From Viola odorata (taxonomy: Eukaryota; Streptophyta; Magnoliopsida; Malpighiales; Violaceae): a DNA stretch of 64,000 nucleotides. This document shows, piece by piece, positions 11,285 to 23,500 of this stretch. Location: the NCBI GenBank assembly GCA_963691705.1, contig OY829542.1:32536579-32600578 (forward strand). Direction: 5' to 3'. Numbering within the stretch: the first letter of the stretch is position 1; every line of letters begins with the position of its first letter. The position numbers and the translations under genes are program-made. Under the pieces are notes generated by a model that was given only the letters and a program-made list of their open reading frames with translations, had not been told where the DNA came from and did no database searches.

Positions 11285-12888
11285 AGTAAATACCTACAAA
11301 AAGAACAAACACAAGTGATAGCTAAAAGGGGTTAGTCCCTCCCTCACGTGTTTCGCTCGTGTTTATCACTCTAATAATCTCACAATTTTCTCTCTAAGCC
11401 CAAACCATAACCGAAGCCAAACAATGAGTCAAAGAATCACTAAGGCACAAGGAAAAGCAATGAAAACAAGGGCTAGAAGGAAAGGTGAAGGAAAACCGAA
11501 ATAGTGATCAAAGAAGATAACTTGATTTTGATCACTAAATTGGTTTAGAGTGGATAGATGATGTGCGGAAACAAGGAAAGGAAAACACCAAGACAAGCTA
11601 CACAAGAAAAGACTCAAGGAAAGGAGAAAGGAAATTTCAAAGAAAAATCCAAAACCAAAAGTTTAAACAACTAAAGGAGAAAACCGAAATTCAAACAAAT
11701 GCACACCTAATTGCAAACTACTACACTTCTAATGTAATCACACACTAGTAGTCTCTTGCTTTTGACTCAATTGCAATCTTCTTCTTTTTTTTTTTTTTTT
11801 TTTGGAATTTGGAACTTGATCACTTTTTTTTTTCTTTTTTTCTTTTTTTTTTTGTTTTAGTCCCTTTCTTTCTTTCTTTTGTTGCAATGAGTGAAGAGAA
11901 CTCACTTGTATGACAAGTATTTTTGAAAAAAGAAGTGAAAGACAAGTAGTTTTACACTTTGAAAAATATTCACTAGATGCCAAAAATGTATGAGGTGGCA
12001 CTAGTGATGAGGTGGCAAGTGATGTGTCAAGTGAGGTGGCAAGTGATGTGTCAAGTGAGGTGGCAAGTGATGTGTCAAGTGAGGTGGCAAGTGTGAGGTG
12101 ATAAAATATCTAGAAGAATATTCTATGTATATCCTATATGAAATACTAGGCTGAAAATGAAGATGAGGTAGATTAATATAAGCCTAGTATATTATAGGAC
12201 ACCTCCACATAACAACAAAATGGGACCACATCCTACACATGGCACACAAGACACTTGTCTTTCAAATGGATGAACAAATGAAAGCACCAATCACCTAATT
12301 TGGTTGAATTAAATAAATGGAACAAAAATAAATTAATCAAACACCAATTTTCGGAATTAATGGGTCAGCAAGGATCAAAACTCAAAAGCCTCAAGAACAC
12401 AAGATGAACATGAAGAACACCAAGCACAACTTTCGCTCTATGACTCTTAAACAGCCCAAATGTGGCCCAAAAATTACAAAAATAGAAAGACAGACTCCTA
12501 AGACTCCGATCTACAACTTTGTAGAAGGAAGAAAAACGAAATTCCAAGTGGAAGGGAGAGAAAACAGACGCACAACACAAAACTGTTTTTCTCGCGCGAT
12601 TTTTGCACACTTTTCTTCCAAGGTCAAAAAGTATGTAAAAATCACAGATTCAACAGAAGACTCAAAAACAAACTTTGTTCTACTCAGAAAGAAATTTAAG
12701 CACAAAAATTTTCAGATTTTTCTGACATAGAAACTGACTCAAAACAGAAAAGAAAACTGACTCAAAAACTGACCCCTGGACAGAAAAAATTTCAGCACGA
12801 AATTTTCGGCCAAAATGGATAAACACACGGTAGAAATGATGGATCCAGCCGTGAGAAGGGATTTTACCAACCTAGAAGATGATTTGGA
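11285..12888 (-). other. Long leader of element E
   Basis: This is 1.6 kb between primer site and start codon. It contains poly-T/T-rich microsatellites (11785-11880), a 24-bp tandem repeat (12009-12092) and no convincing gene. Confidence 0.6.
12009..12092 (+). repeat. 24-bp tandem repeat, 3.5 copies
   Basis: GAGGTGGCAAGTGATGTGTC plus AAGT is repeated without change at 12009, 12033 and 12057, with a half copy at 12081. It lies in the leader of element E. A related GAGGTGGCA precedes it at 11993. Confidence 0.95.
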
Positions 12889-12900
12889 GCTCCGCTACCA
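12889..12900 (-). promoter_or_regulatory. Primer-binding site of element E
   Basis: On the minus strand TGGTAGCGGAGC lies 2 bases past the 5' LTR end (12903). It is identical to the sites in B and C. It resembles the plant tRNA-Met primer site TGGTATCAGAGC with two changes. Confidence 0.75.
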
Positions 12901-12902
12901 CT

Positions 12903-13613
12903 TGATAAAAGCTCGACTTCCTTTTTGGAGAAGAAGGCCAAATGTTGTTCTTGAAGGATCTAGTCTCCTTTGGGAGGAAGGTAAACCGATGGTGTTTAAT
13001 GGATGGATGAACGTGTATAGATGTTTAAATGGAGAGGATAACGTCGCAAGAAGGTTGCGGATTGTGCAGCGGATTAATGGATGAAAAGGAGAGTGTTTTG
13101 ATGAACAATAATAAGTATATAACTTCAATACCCAACAAACCCTCTCTAGGCTAGCTAGAGCAACCTTGTTACAAAGTAAAGAAGATGAAGTGCTGGTTTT
13201 AAGAACCCTAAATTACCTAAGCTACACTAAGCTACACTAGGGTTTGGTCTTAGAGAAATAACATTCAAATCAAAGACAAGTATAAAAGAGGCTATCTCCT
13301 TCTATTTATACTTGTGAGTTATTACAAGGGCTAAGTACCCTAATACCCTTGGACAAAGGGTGTGAAAGGCCGGCCACTTGATGATGTGGCAAGAGAAAGC
13401 TGAGGCAAAACGCTATAGCGTTTTGCCACTGGAATGTTGCTTCAGCTTGGCCGAAAATGGGATGCTAGGGTTTGGCGCGGTCCGGCCTTGAGCTAGTATC
13501 ATGGAGCCTTTAAGCTCGTATCATCCCATCCCCCTTTGAAGAGATTCGTCCTTGAATCTAAGCTTTGGAGGGGGGTTTCCGAAAGTGGAGTGAGAGCCTT
13601 TAAGCTCGTATCA
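12903..13613 (-). repeat. 5' LTR of element E
   Basis: It is 711 bp, nearly identical to 8971-9666 apart from a 16-bp indel, a G-run length change and a few substitutions. It keeps the full 24-bp palindrome (13404-13427, arms GGCAAAACGCTA). The extension 13524-13613 holds the older PPT and hairpin. Confidence 0.9.
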
Positions 13614-13618
13614 GTTTT

Positions 13619-13993
13619 CCCATGACCTTTCAAATGGCTAGAACCAGCCATGTAAATCTAAGCAGCTCAGATAAACTAATCCACTTATTCTCCCAGTACC
13701 ACATGACACCCTTCCAGATCAACAAGATTGTTACTCAGTTACGATATAAGAACACATCCTCACCCAATCTGAATAATAATATCCCATCATCAGCCAATCT
13801 GACTAAAAATAAGCAGTTTAAACCCCCATCTCATAATTATATCGGGATAAGCTCGTTGGGTAGTGATCCAAAATTTAAGAATATCGTCTTTCGTAAGACT
13901 AAGGTGGGAATACCCAATCTCTTAGTAGAGAAAAAGACGAGAGAAAATTTTGTTCATTACCAGGAACTCTTATTTGATCCACTTAAAATTGCA
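13619..13993 (+). repeat. Unit 2 of the tandem duplication, second part
   Basis: It continues unit 2 after element E and matches 8411-8786. It stops at ...AAAATTGCAA, where the sequence turns into unrelated DNA, so unit 2 is truncated. The repeated open frame (13622-14011) is an altered copy of 8414-8902. Confidence 0.85.
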
Positions 13994-14920
13994 ACCTTGT
14001 TGGTTAAATGATTTACTAAAATTGATTGATTAGCGATTTAGGGTAAGACAACTTCACACCTAGGATCCTCGGTTGTCAATCGGGACTAAATCAAATAAAC
14101 CTTTCGCACTAGCTTCTCATGGCTAGCTGTCTACTTCGATCCTCTTGGTCCGTAAATGGCCCAATTAAGGGTTGTCATAACCAAACAAAATGACACTTGC
14201 GACAATCAAATCAACTCTAGACTGGCCAGATCTAAAAGCAAAAGGAAGTGCAATACAATTATAATGGAGATCAATTAAATAAAGATTTAAAGATTAATTA
14301 AGAGCAATTAGATCTCATGCAACCTCATGATCATGCTTTAAACGCTTCTACTAAGAAATATGTATTTATCTAGACATGCTCATGATTGAAGAAAATAAAA
14401 AAAGTAATAGAATATATTGAATGCTCTATTTCTGTGAAGAAACGAAGGAGCAAGATGTTTAGAATTCAATACAGAAGTAAAACGAAAGAGAAGGAATAAA
14501 GACCCTTTCTCAAAACCCTATGGAGACTATATATAGTTTGCTCCTTGGAAAATATCTCTAAAAAGAAGAAAATAAAATAAATCCTAATTAAACTACTTAA
14601 TTGTATCTGAACACTCTTCTTGTCTAATTAGAAGTCTAAAAGCTAAATAAAGAAGGAAGGACGCAGCTTCAACTCTTTTGAGGATAAACCAGCAGACACA
14701 GTTGTACATGACTTTTGACTATAAGTATTGCACGAAGGCTTAGACTCTTTGCCAGCCATGACGGTCCTCTTAGTGAAGAGTCCGACCAAGAAAGGTGTTG
14801 CACAGCTCTGCCTAGAAATTGCTCTTTTCTGTCCCTTTTTTACTTTTAATGCTCCAAGACTGCTTTCTGTAAAAAGTACAGAAATTGTACTCATATCAGT
14901 AGAATCACCATTCTAATTGC
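13994..14920. other. Decayed gypsy LTR/leader-like DNA, no gene
   Basis: This is AT-rich sequence with short stretches (for example GGTTGTCAATCGGGACTAAA) and a TATATATAG near 14528, looking like an old Tat/Athila LTR. No coding frame with recognisable content was seen. It leads into the integrase remnant at 14921. Confidence 0.4.
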
Positions 14921-15200
14921 ATGAAAATAAGTGGCAAAAACTACCACAAATTAAGTCCAATCAACCGTATTGTCGCCAATCTCTTGAACAAATATGGTGT
15001 GACTCATCGAGTCTTCATAGCTTATCATCCGCAGACTAATGGCCAGGCTGAAGTTTTTAATCATGAAGTTAAATCTATACTCGAGAAGACAGTAAATCAA
15101 TCAAGGAAAGGTTGGAGCCTAAAGTTGGATGATGTTTTATGGGCCTACCGAACCACTTTCAAAACACCCATAGGAATGACGCCTTACCAACTTGTCTATA
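14921..15200 (+). pseudogene. Ty3/gypsy (Tat/Athila-like) integrase remnant, first part
   Basis: The frame shows the integrase core end: [17 protein letters not shown], with the catalytic Glu in the QAE position, then [20 protein letters not shown]. The first two catalytic Asp residues are not present, so the 5' part is lost. The gene is cut at 15201 by a solo LTR; CTATA (15196-15200) is the TSD and the reading resumes at 16191. Confidence 0.85.
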
Positions 15201-16190
15201 TGATACGATCCTGGTTCCTTAGGATGCGTAGCACCAATTTTGATCTTTGTTCAAAGACGGATTTCCTGCGGAAATAGATAACTCGACGAGTACGAGCTTA
15301 GACCACTTAGCTAACCTGTGCTAAGAGCCCTAATCGATTTCAAGTCAAGGGTCTTGAATCGAGTTCTTAGGACTAGACTCAACAATGTGAGAATCACACT
15401 AAGATAAACGACACAATAATACAATTCCAAGATTTACTTGTATACGACTCAAGTATTGCGGACTCAAGAAGAACAAGGTTCAACCAACTTGAACAAGGGG
15501 CGGAGATTGAAGAGATTAACTCAATTTATCAAATAACAGCCAACTTAATAAAGTAGCCAAGTGGTTCCTTATATAGGTTACAAACAAATCCTAATAGTAA
15601 ACCAAATAGGAATAGAAGTAGGACTTCCAAAATAGGAAGATAACTTAACTAACTAAAACTGTCTAATTAACTAATTAAGCTAAAATAATTAAAGTCAACA
15701 ACTTGAACTTCAGTCAACGCGCGCTTCTGGACACGCGAAACGGGCAGGAGCCGTTTTGAGCAATCGGCACGCGAGACAGATGAGTGAAACGGCAATGGCT
15801 GAGTGAAACGGTCAAGTGCCGATTTAAGCGAAACGGACAAGAGCCGTTTTGAACGAATCGGACAAGAGCCGTTTTGGTGACAAACGGTCAAGTGCCGTTT
15901 CTGGCAGAATCATCTTCGGGCATTGTGAATGTAAGGAGATTCACAACTCTTGGTGTCTTCTCTCTAAGCGCAGCTTCCTCACTTGTCCTCTCACATTCCA
16001 GCTCCTTGTGAATGTAAGGAGATTCACAACTCTTGGTGTCTTCTCTCTAAGCGCAGCTTCCTCACTTGTCCTCTCACATTCCAGCACCTTGTGAATGAGA
16101 GATGACAAACGGTCTTGAAGCTTTCTAGCTCTGGCTCGAGTCATTGGACCAGCTGGTGGTAACGGTAGTTGGATGCGTGGATTCGCATCA
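15201..16190 (-). repeat. Solo LTR of family 1 with an 83-bp internal duplication
   Basis: In minus orientation it starts TGATGCGAATCC (16190) and ends GGATCGTATCA (15201). It is 990 bp against 907 bp in element B; the extra 83 bp is an exact-looking tandem duplication near 15924-16090. TSD CTATA lies on both sides (15196-15200, 16191-16195). It carries the AAACGG palindrome array. No internal region is present, so it arose by LTR-LTR recombination after insertion. Confidence 0.93.
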
Positions 16191-16660
16191 CTATAGCAAG
16201 CCATGTCATCTCCTTGTTGAAATTGAGCATAAAGTGTTTTGGGCAATCCGCAGAGTCAACATGGATCTCGGAGACGCTGGATCAGATAGACGACTTCAAA
16301 TTCAAGAGCTCGAGGAACTCTAAAATGAAGCCTATGAGAATGCTCTCATATACAAAGCCAAGACAAAGGCTCACCACGATGAGTTAATTTCTCCTAAATC
16401 CTTTGCTATATGACAAAAAGTTTTACTTTACGATTCTAAGCTTAGGATCTTTTCCAAGAAATTAAAATCTCGTTGGACGGGACCTTATGTTGTTACTAAC
16501 AATTAGGATCATGGCGCAGTATATATACAGGACATAGTTCAAGGCAATATTTTTAAAGTTAATGGTCATCGGTTGAAGCCTTTCTACGAAGGATTTACAT
16601 GTGAAATAATTTTGATGACTGGTAAAATTATTGTTCAAAACTAAAAAAGTAATCAAAGAA
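16191..16660 (+). pseudogene. Integrase remnant, second part
   Basis: It continues the frame from 15200 after the solo LTR. The residues read as the integrase C-terminal part, with YENALIYKAKTKAHHDEL and SRWTGPYVV (GPY/F-type module), ending near VNGHRLKPFYEG. Stops at codons such as TAA (about 16321) and TGA (about 16410), and a TAG near 16504, show decay. Type: Tat/Athila-like gypsy. Confidence 0.75.
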
Positions 16661-17092
16661 AACATAAAAATTGCATGTGCAATAAGCATTACTTAAACAT
16701 CTTGGCAAAAAGGAGTTCCTAATTAAACCGTTCTTTAGGTGAGTTTACATAAAATCCATCAAGTGCTTCCTCGACATGAGGACAAGAAAATAGGGGAGTG
16801 GTATATAAAAAAAAAATTAATTGTATTGTAAACCTATGATATATCCTGAATAATGTTGAATAGTCTACCTTGGAGCAATGCGAGTAGCTTTAGGTTGTGT
16901 AATTGGGATATGGGAAAAGTTACACAATATATTTTCCAACATATAATATTGAGTAACTACAACCATAATTTTATCGTTTCTAAAATGCAGTACTCAAAAG
17001 TTTGTGTAATAATTACTTAATTAAACCATTCATGTGTTGGCTTAATCATAAAATGTCAAACGAATTAACACAGCTAAGCCACGATGTTAGTG
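16661..17092. repeat. First copy of a diverged tandem repeat
   Basis: After the integrase remnant and a poly-A stretch (16808-16817), the sequence holds a GTGTAA...TTACACAA...GTAACTACAA pattern. The pattern recurs near 18190, 18755 and 19095. No gene seen. Confidence 0.45.
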
Positions 17093-17100
17093 ATGATATG

Positions 17101-18140
17101 TAGGGGGTGTGCAAAATTACCGAATACCGAATTTTTGATTTTCCGACCCGAAATTTTTGCAATTTAGGTTCGGTAATTTCGATATCAGTAGACAATTACC
17201 GAACTAAAAGTTCAGCTCGGTACGATTTCAAAATTGGAAAGTTCGGTTACCCGAACTTACTGAAATTTTGACCCAAGAGATTAGGGCCATTTGGCCTTGG
17301 CTTTGCCCATGTCTGTGTCTCACCAAGTCTTGGCCTATGCCCACTTCTGCATACCAAAATCCTGATCACCTCACCTCCACACCAATCCTCTCCTCTCTCG
17401 CTCTCTCTCTCTCCTCTCTCAATTCCCAATCGCCACCTCCGGTCCTCCACTCGCCAGTCCGACAGCCACCACCAACACCACTCGCCGATCGCCACTCGCT
17501 TCCATCGACGACTCACCTCTCTCTCTCTCAAATCGCGTCTCCATCGACTCTCTCTTCTCTCTCAAATCCCGATCGCCACCTCCACTCGCCAGTCCGACCG
17601 CCAACGCCAACGCCACTCACGTCCACCAATCCTCCGTGGTTGCCAAGTGAGTAATTTAGCTTCTCTTTTAGTTGGGTCCTGTTATTTTTTTCCACGATTT
17701 CTTCTTTCTAGGATTTTGCTTGTACTGGGTTTAATATGAAATTAGCAGATTGTACATAGTTGGTTTAGTTTTGTGTTGATTGATGTAGAAAGTTGAATTT
17801 TATGAATGGAATCCAAATTTAGCACTTAATTTTAGTTGTTTCTTTCCGCAACCAACTTTCCAGAAATTTTTCAGTGAAGCAAAACTTTTAAACCAATCTG
17901 GTTTTATCACCCACATTGTTCTTTTGGAAATTATGGCATCACTATTCTGTTCTCATTTTGGCTTTTTTGTTCTCATTTTGGCTTCTGACTTGGAAATAAT
18001 TTCAGAAATTTCGGTAAATTTCGGTAAACCGCAATTTATCAAAATTTTAATTCGGTAATTCGAGTTCGGTATGAGTTATTTGGAATTCGATTCGGTATTA
18101 CAGAACTTCGGAAGTTCGGTAATACCGATGAGTACCCCTA
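17101..18140. mobile_element. Non-autonomous hAT-like DNA transposon 1
   Basis: The left end is TAGGGGGTGTGC and the right end, reverse-complemented, is TAGGGGTACTC. The flanks ATGATATG (17093-17100) and ATGGTATG (18141-18148) match at 7 of 8 positions, the 8-bp TSD of hAT elements. Subterminal TTCGGTAA/ACCGAA motifs occur at both ends. The interior has a CT-rich, leader-like stretch (17380-17640) followed by a possible splice donor (GTGAGTAA, near 17647) but no transposase. Confidence 0.75.
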
Positions 18141-19370
18141 ATGGTATGTATAAATATATTGTGATACTATAAGACACCCAACTATAAAGATTGTTATTTT
18201 TCTGTTCGTGTAATGAAAAATTATCCTAGGTTACACTTTAACGTTCAACACGACTATTATTGTATAACTAGTATAAATTTTTTGTTCTGAAAATTGCATA
18301 AAACTAACGTTTGAGTAAAGTAGATAAATATGCATTCCTTCAAAAATGAAAAAGATGAAAATTCTTAATTAACTCATGATGTCCGGGGTTACTTGAATTA
18401 AATTATTACTCCAAATCTAAGAGGTTTAGAAGTTACTTTACTTCAAATCTAAGAGGCAGTTAATTGACTTGAAATCCATTGAACAATACGACGACACGAA
18501 GCTTGTCAAGTGGTATATTGATACCAACTATATCCTTGCTAACAAGATTCTTTATCAGTTCGAATAATGTGAAATTACACAAATTGACTATATATTCATT
18601 AAGATTTATTATTACTAAATATTTAAAAACATCAGGGAAATATATGTTAGTACCAAACGAGGTTGTAGTTTAACTGGTTATATGCATACCATTTTTATGA
18701 CGTAAGGTCGTGGGCTTAATTCAAGTACTATAATCATAAATTAATAGTATTTCTTATTAGTTCGTGTAATGCGGATTTTACATAGGTTACACTATATCTT
18801 CTTCCACGACTATTATTGTGTAACTATCATAAATATTCCGTTACTCAAATGTATTAATACAACGTTTGTGTAATAGTTAATATATAATCACTACTGAAAT
18901 CTAATCCAATAGGAGTTCATAATTAAACATTTCTTGGGTTGGCTACTTGAAAATTTTCGAACACATTATCAACACTACGCCACATAATTAGTGATGGTAC
19001 ATGTAGTAATTGTATTTCATCAAAGAGAACATCTTTCTACATCTTTCATTACAGGTTTCTTTATAATACCTCGGACAAATGCAGGGGGGCTTCCTAATTA
19101 GTTCGTGTAATGCGGATTTTCCATAGGTTACACTATATGTTCCCCACGACTATTATTGTGTAACTACAATAAATCATCAATTTATCAAATGCATTAATCC
19201 AACGTCTATGTAATAGTAAATATATATTCATTAATTCAAATATGAAAAGATAGGAGTTATTAATTAACTCGATCATTGGCTGGGTTACTTGAAATATTTC
19301 CAACGTATTCTCAACGCTGCTCCGTGAAATTAGTGATGGTATATATAATAATTATATAGTGAGAGTATTT
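18141..19370. repeat. Diverged tandem repeats flanking hAT-like element 1
   Basis: Two clear copies start near 18757 and 19098 (TTAGTTCGTGTAATGCGGAT, then TAGGTTACACTATAT and ACGACTATTATTGTGTAACT), about 341 bp apart. A weaker copy lies near 18200. No coding capacity is evident. Confidence 0.7.
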
Positions 19371-20557
19371 TACACCAAGCTATATCCTTCATAACTATTG
19401 GTTTAAAAAATGCGAATTACTCACAAAATGCCATTACACTACTATAAATAATAAATTATCTTCGTTAGATTTTCTTATTAGTCAATATTTAGAAAATTTG
19501 AAAAATTTAATTGATTATTGCAAACAATTTTTATGACGTAAAATAATGAATTTGATTGAAGTATTATAATGATAAATTGATAATATAACTACTTTATTTA
19601 AATAATAAAATATATATACTCATTTTATATTTAATGATTAAACTTTTCATAATAACAACCAAAAAATATTTAAATGTTGTTGGAGACGGGTTAGAGGTAA
19701 AAAACTTAAAGAAAGAGCAAGCAAATTATTAAATATTAAAAAAAACGAATAGAAATGGAAAGGAGGAGGATGGAGGAGCATGTTCAATTTCTCATCTAGG
19801 AGGAGGAACCCCAAGTATATCGTGAGATGGAGGGCATGAGTGGAAGAAAAATTGATGTTCAAGAAAGTCAGCATTGACACCATGTTGGGCGGCCGGGAGG
19901 ATGAGGGTGTTGAACACTGTTCTGTCGACACCTGGGTGTCGGCCATGTGAGAGTGTTTATATTTTCTAACTCATAAATTTTGAAATATTGTTTTCTCCAT
20001 TAATTTCATTTATTGACATTGTAATTTATTTATTTATTTATTGTAAAACATTCATATTTTATGACCTATAGAATTTAAGGGGATCTAAGCTATAGAAAAT
20101 ATAGTATTTTAACGATTTTAAAATTTTATCTTTTCATAGTTATGGCATCTATTAAAAGTTCATTAAATAACTAACAAGTTCATTCTTTTATACAGTTCTT
20201 TTCAGAGTTCTGTAATAATAAATTTTAATGTATTTACCCTTCTCTCTTTTACATAAGAAAAAAACTTATTCTTATGCAAAGTCTGAAATGGGTTTTACTA
20301 TTTCTCAAATCTTTTAGGCACTTAAATTAAGTGCACTTTCTACAATCTAGATAGGTGTCCTCAGATTCCAAAAGAAAACGAAAAATGAAAATGAAAATGC
20401 AAACCATTCAAAGATATTCTACTGTTTTTATAGCGATAACACGAAACTGACATGCCAAGATCAAATTAATTCAAAATGAGAGGCCAATGAGATATTAAAA
20501 CCCCCACAAAAAACTTTGTACTACAGCCAGCCAGCCCAGATAACTACCAATAATGAA
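19371..20557. other. Intergenic AT-rich DNA, 3' flank of the GHR1-type gene
   Basis: I see no gene, repeat array or transposon end. The part nearest 20557 will include the 3' UTR of the minus-strand receptor gene. Confidence 0.5.
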
Positions 20558-23500
20558 CTATATAGAAGAGAGATCTTCATATATGGTCTTGATACCTGGC
20601 CTCTCGGAGACGGATCTTATACATCGTAGAGCTATTCCAAGAACCTCCTTCATTCCCCTTTCAACAGCTGGATTCCCCGTTTCTGGTGTCAATGCAGGAT
20701 CCAAGCAGTCTGAGCCACGACCTTCCGATACCCTCAGCCGTACCCAATCTGTCAAATCGACCCCTCCCTCTTCCCCAGAAATCACATCACCCGCGCACCT
20801 GCCAGTTAAAAGCTCCAGCAGTATTACTCCAAAAGCATAAACGTCTGACTTAAACGACGGAAGTGGTTTCTTTGAGGCAGCCAACTCCGGTGCACGATAA
20901 CCCAACACCCCAGCATCAAGTATTTGTTCAATGGTGCCAGCTTGAGTCATGAGTCGATGAAGGCAGTAATCAGCAACACGGGCATTGAGATCAGGGCCAT
21001 CTAAAAGTATGTTTGTTGCTTTGATGTTCCCATGTGGAACAGCACGGTCAAAATGGAGATAATTCAGGCCACGTGCAACATCAACTGCGATTTTGAGCCT
21101 CTGAGCCCAAGTTAATGGAGGGCCTTTTCTTCCTGGTCGATCTGATTAATAAAGGTTTGAGGTACATGAGACTTGTAAGAAAAAATTCTTAAGAGCAAAT
21201 AATATGCAACCATAAAACTATGCGCAGATTTAATAATTTCATACAGTAGATTTGAGAAGAAAAAGTTTTGGTATAAAACAGGAGGATTATGCTTCTTTCT
21301 GATGCCATATATACTTTTTTGGTTTACAAGAACTGAACCCTTGACCATATACAGAAACCATGCTTTTAAAGATGGCATGAATAGCATGGAGTAACATGCA
21401 GCAACATAGATTCTTTCCATTTTTTAGTTTGTGTAACTCAGAAAAAAAGTGCTTGGTACTAGGACTTGCATGCGGATTGATGAACACCGCATCAAAAACC
21501 ATGCCATAGAAGGTTTGGACAAACATAACATAATGATACCCTAGTTCAAATGGAGTAAATTGTTTTCTCATAATATTTTATCGATACCCCTGGTATGTTG
21601 TTGTGATGAAACTATGATGTGGTAGAATAGAGAGCTAGAAAGTAAATCACTTACCATAAAGAAAGCTTGCAAGACTTCCAGGTGAAATATAGTCTGAAAG
21701 AATGAGCTTCTCATGCTGTGTGGGCCCCCAATAGTAACCTCGCAAACCCACCACATTTGGATGCCTGATGTTTGCAAACTTTTTAGCCTCTTTAGCAAAT
21801 TCCTTTCTCTGTTTTGCCACCCCCTCTCTCAGCCATTTCACAGTCATGAACACACCATTATCAAGGGTTGCCCGGTAAGAAGTCCCATGGCTGCTCCTTC
21901 CCAAAACTTCAGCTGGGGCCCTTGACAGCTCCTCTGGTGTCATGGTGATTGTATCATCAAGAAAGTACAGCTCACCCACTAATCGATCAGGAGACCTTAC
22001 ATCCAGTCTTGCAAAGGTTTCAGCAGCGAATGAATCACCAGACTCTGGTGACCAGGACACATGACTGTGCTTTGATGGAGACAAGCCTGTTACTGCAGCC
22101 ATTTTCTCATCAGGATTGATAATCTCAGATGCTGATCCTTTCCGAGATGTCACAAGATCCTCAGCTGAAATAACTAAGGCACCACCAGTACCTGTTCCAC
22201 TAATGCCGGAGGCCTTTGTTTGGCTTTGTCTTTGGATGCCTTTGTTTGTGGCATGATCTGTTTGAGATCTCGATAAATGGATATAATGTATGAAGATAGC
22301 AAGCATGACGAGAATAATCACAGCAATCACACAGGACACTATGATTACAACCTTAACAATCGTGTTGATTGGTTTCCTCCTGGAATTTCCAGCAGGAGCA
22401 TTCTTCGATCCAGGAGGACCATTAGGAAACTGCAATCGAGCATTCCCAGGATAGAAGGAAGAAGTAGGGAACACTCTCAGGTTTTCTGGGACAGCCCCAG
22501 AAAGATCATTGTACGAAACATTAAAGCTTACAATGTTGCTGGATAAGTTGCTTGGTAGAGGACCTGTGAAATGGTTTTGGGATAAATCTAATAAGTTCAG
22601 TAAACTCATGTCAGCCATGGAAGTTGGAAGAGAACCAGATAAATTATTCCCTCCAAGATTGAGAACTTGAAGCCCTGTGAGTGATGCAAATCCATCAGGA
22701 TAGTAGCCTCCAAGCTGATTGTGAGAAAGGTCAAGAACACGAAGATTGGATTTACTATTAGGAGGAGGGGAGAATCCAATGGTGCCACTGAGTAAATTGT
22801 TTTGAAGGTGGAGCTCTTGCAATGTAGGGAAGGTAAGTATATTAGTCAAAAGTGGTCCATCAAGCTGGTTTGAACTGAGATCTAGGACTGCCAGCTTTGG
22901 ATACTGTGTGATCACTCTTGGTAGAGAGCTACTAAGAGCATTGTGAGAGAGGTTAAGATAATTTAGACGCAAAAATTGTGAGGCTACTTCAGGCATTGAC
23001 CCTCTCAGACGATTGCGGCTCAGATCAAGATGCTCTATGTTGGCCCACTTGGCCATTCTAGTAAGATTTCCTTCAAATTTGTTGTTTGATAGATCAAGCA
23101 TGGCACAGTTTCCAGTCAGCAAAGGAAGTTCTCCACTGAGCCCATTTGAAGAGAGATTAAGCTTGTGCAGAGTTGTTGACATAATCGTAGTTATTGGCCC
23201 TAAAGACAAAGAAAATTATAAAATGAGATGCATAGTAAAGCAGTACAACGTGAAACTAGGCTACAACAACAACAAAAGATCAAAAAAGCAACCAAATCAA
23301 GTATCTCAGAACAAACTAAAGCAGAAATTAATGAGGTACCTGAGAGATTGTTCGCGCTCAAATCCAGTTCTATTAAAAGTAAGGAATCTCCTTTCAACAA
23401 GTCATTTGGAATAGATCCAAAGAACATGTTGTTACTGAGCCTAAGGACCTGAAGGTCATAAGCAAAATCAAATCCAGGAAGTTCTCCAGCCAACTGATTG

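Larger units (their letters stand above)
8971..13613 (-). mobile_element. Non-autonomous LTR retrotransposon E (family 3), complete
   Basis: Two LTRs (12903-13613 as 5' LTR, 8971-9666 as 3' LTR) flank a 3.2-kb interior, all reading on the minus strand. The TSD is GTTTT on both sides (8966-8970 and 13614-13618). Joining the flanks gives exactly the sequence of the uninterrupted unit at 8399-8420, which proves the borders. The interior codes one Pro/Ser/His-rich protein and has no protease, RT, RNase H or integrase. The primer core is the same as in elements B and C. Confidence 0.92.

Noticed and set aside
17268..17654. 128-codon Ser/Pro-rich frame in hAT-like element 1
   Set aside because: CT-rich leader-like sequence; low-complexity translation and no family.
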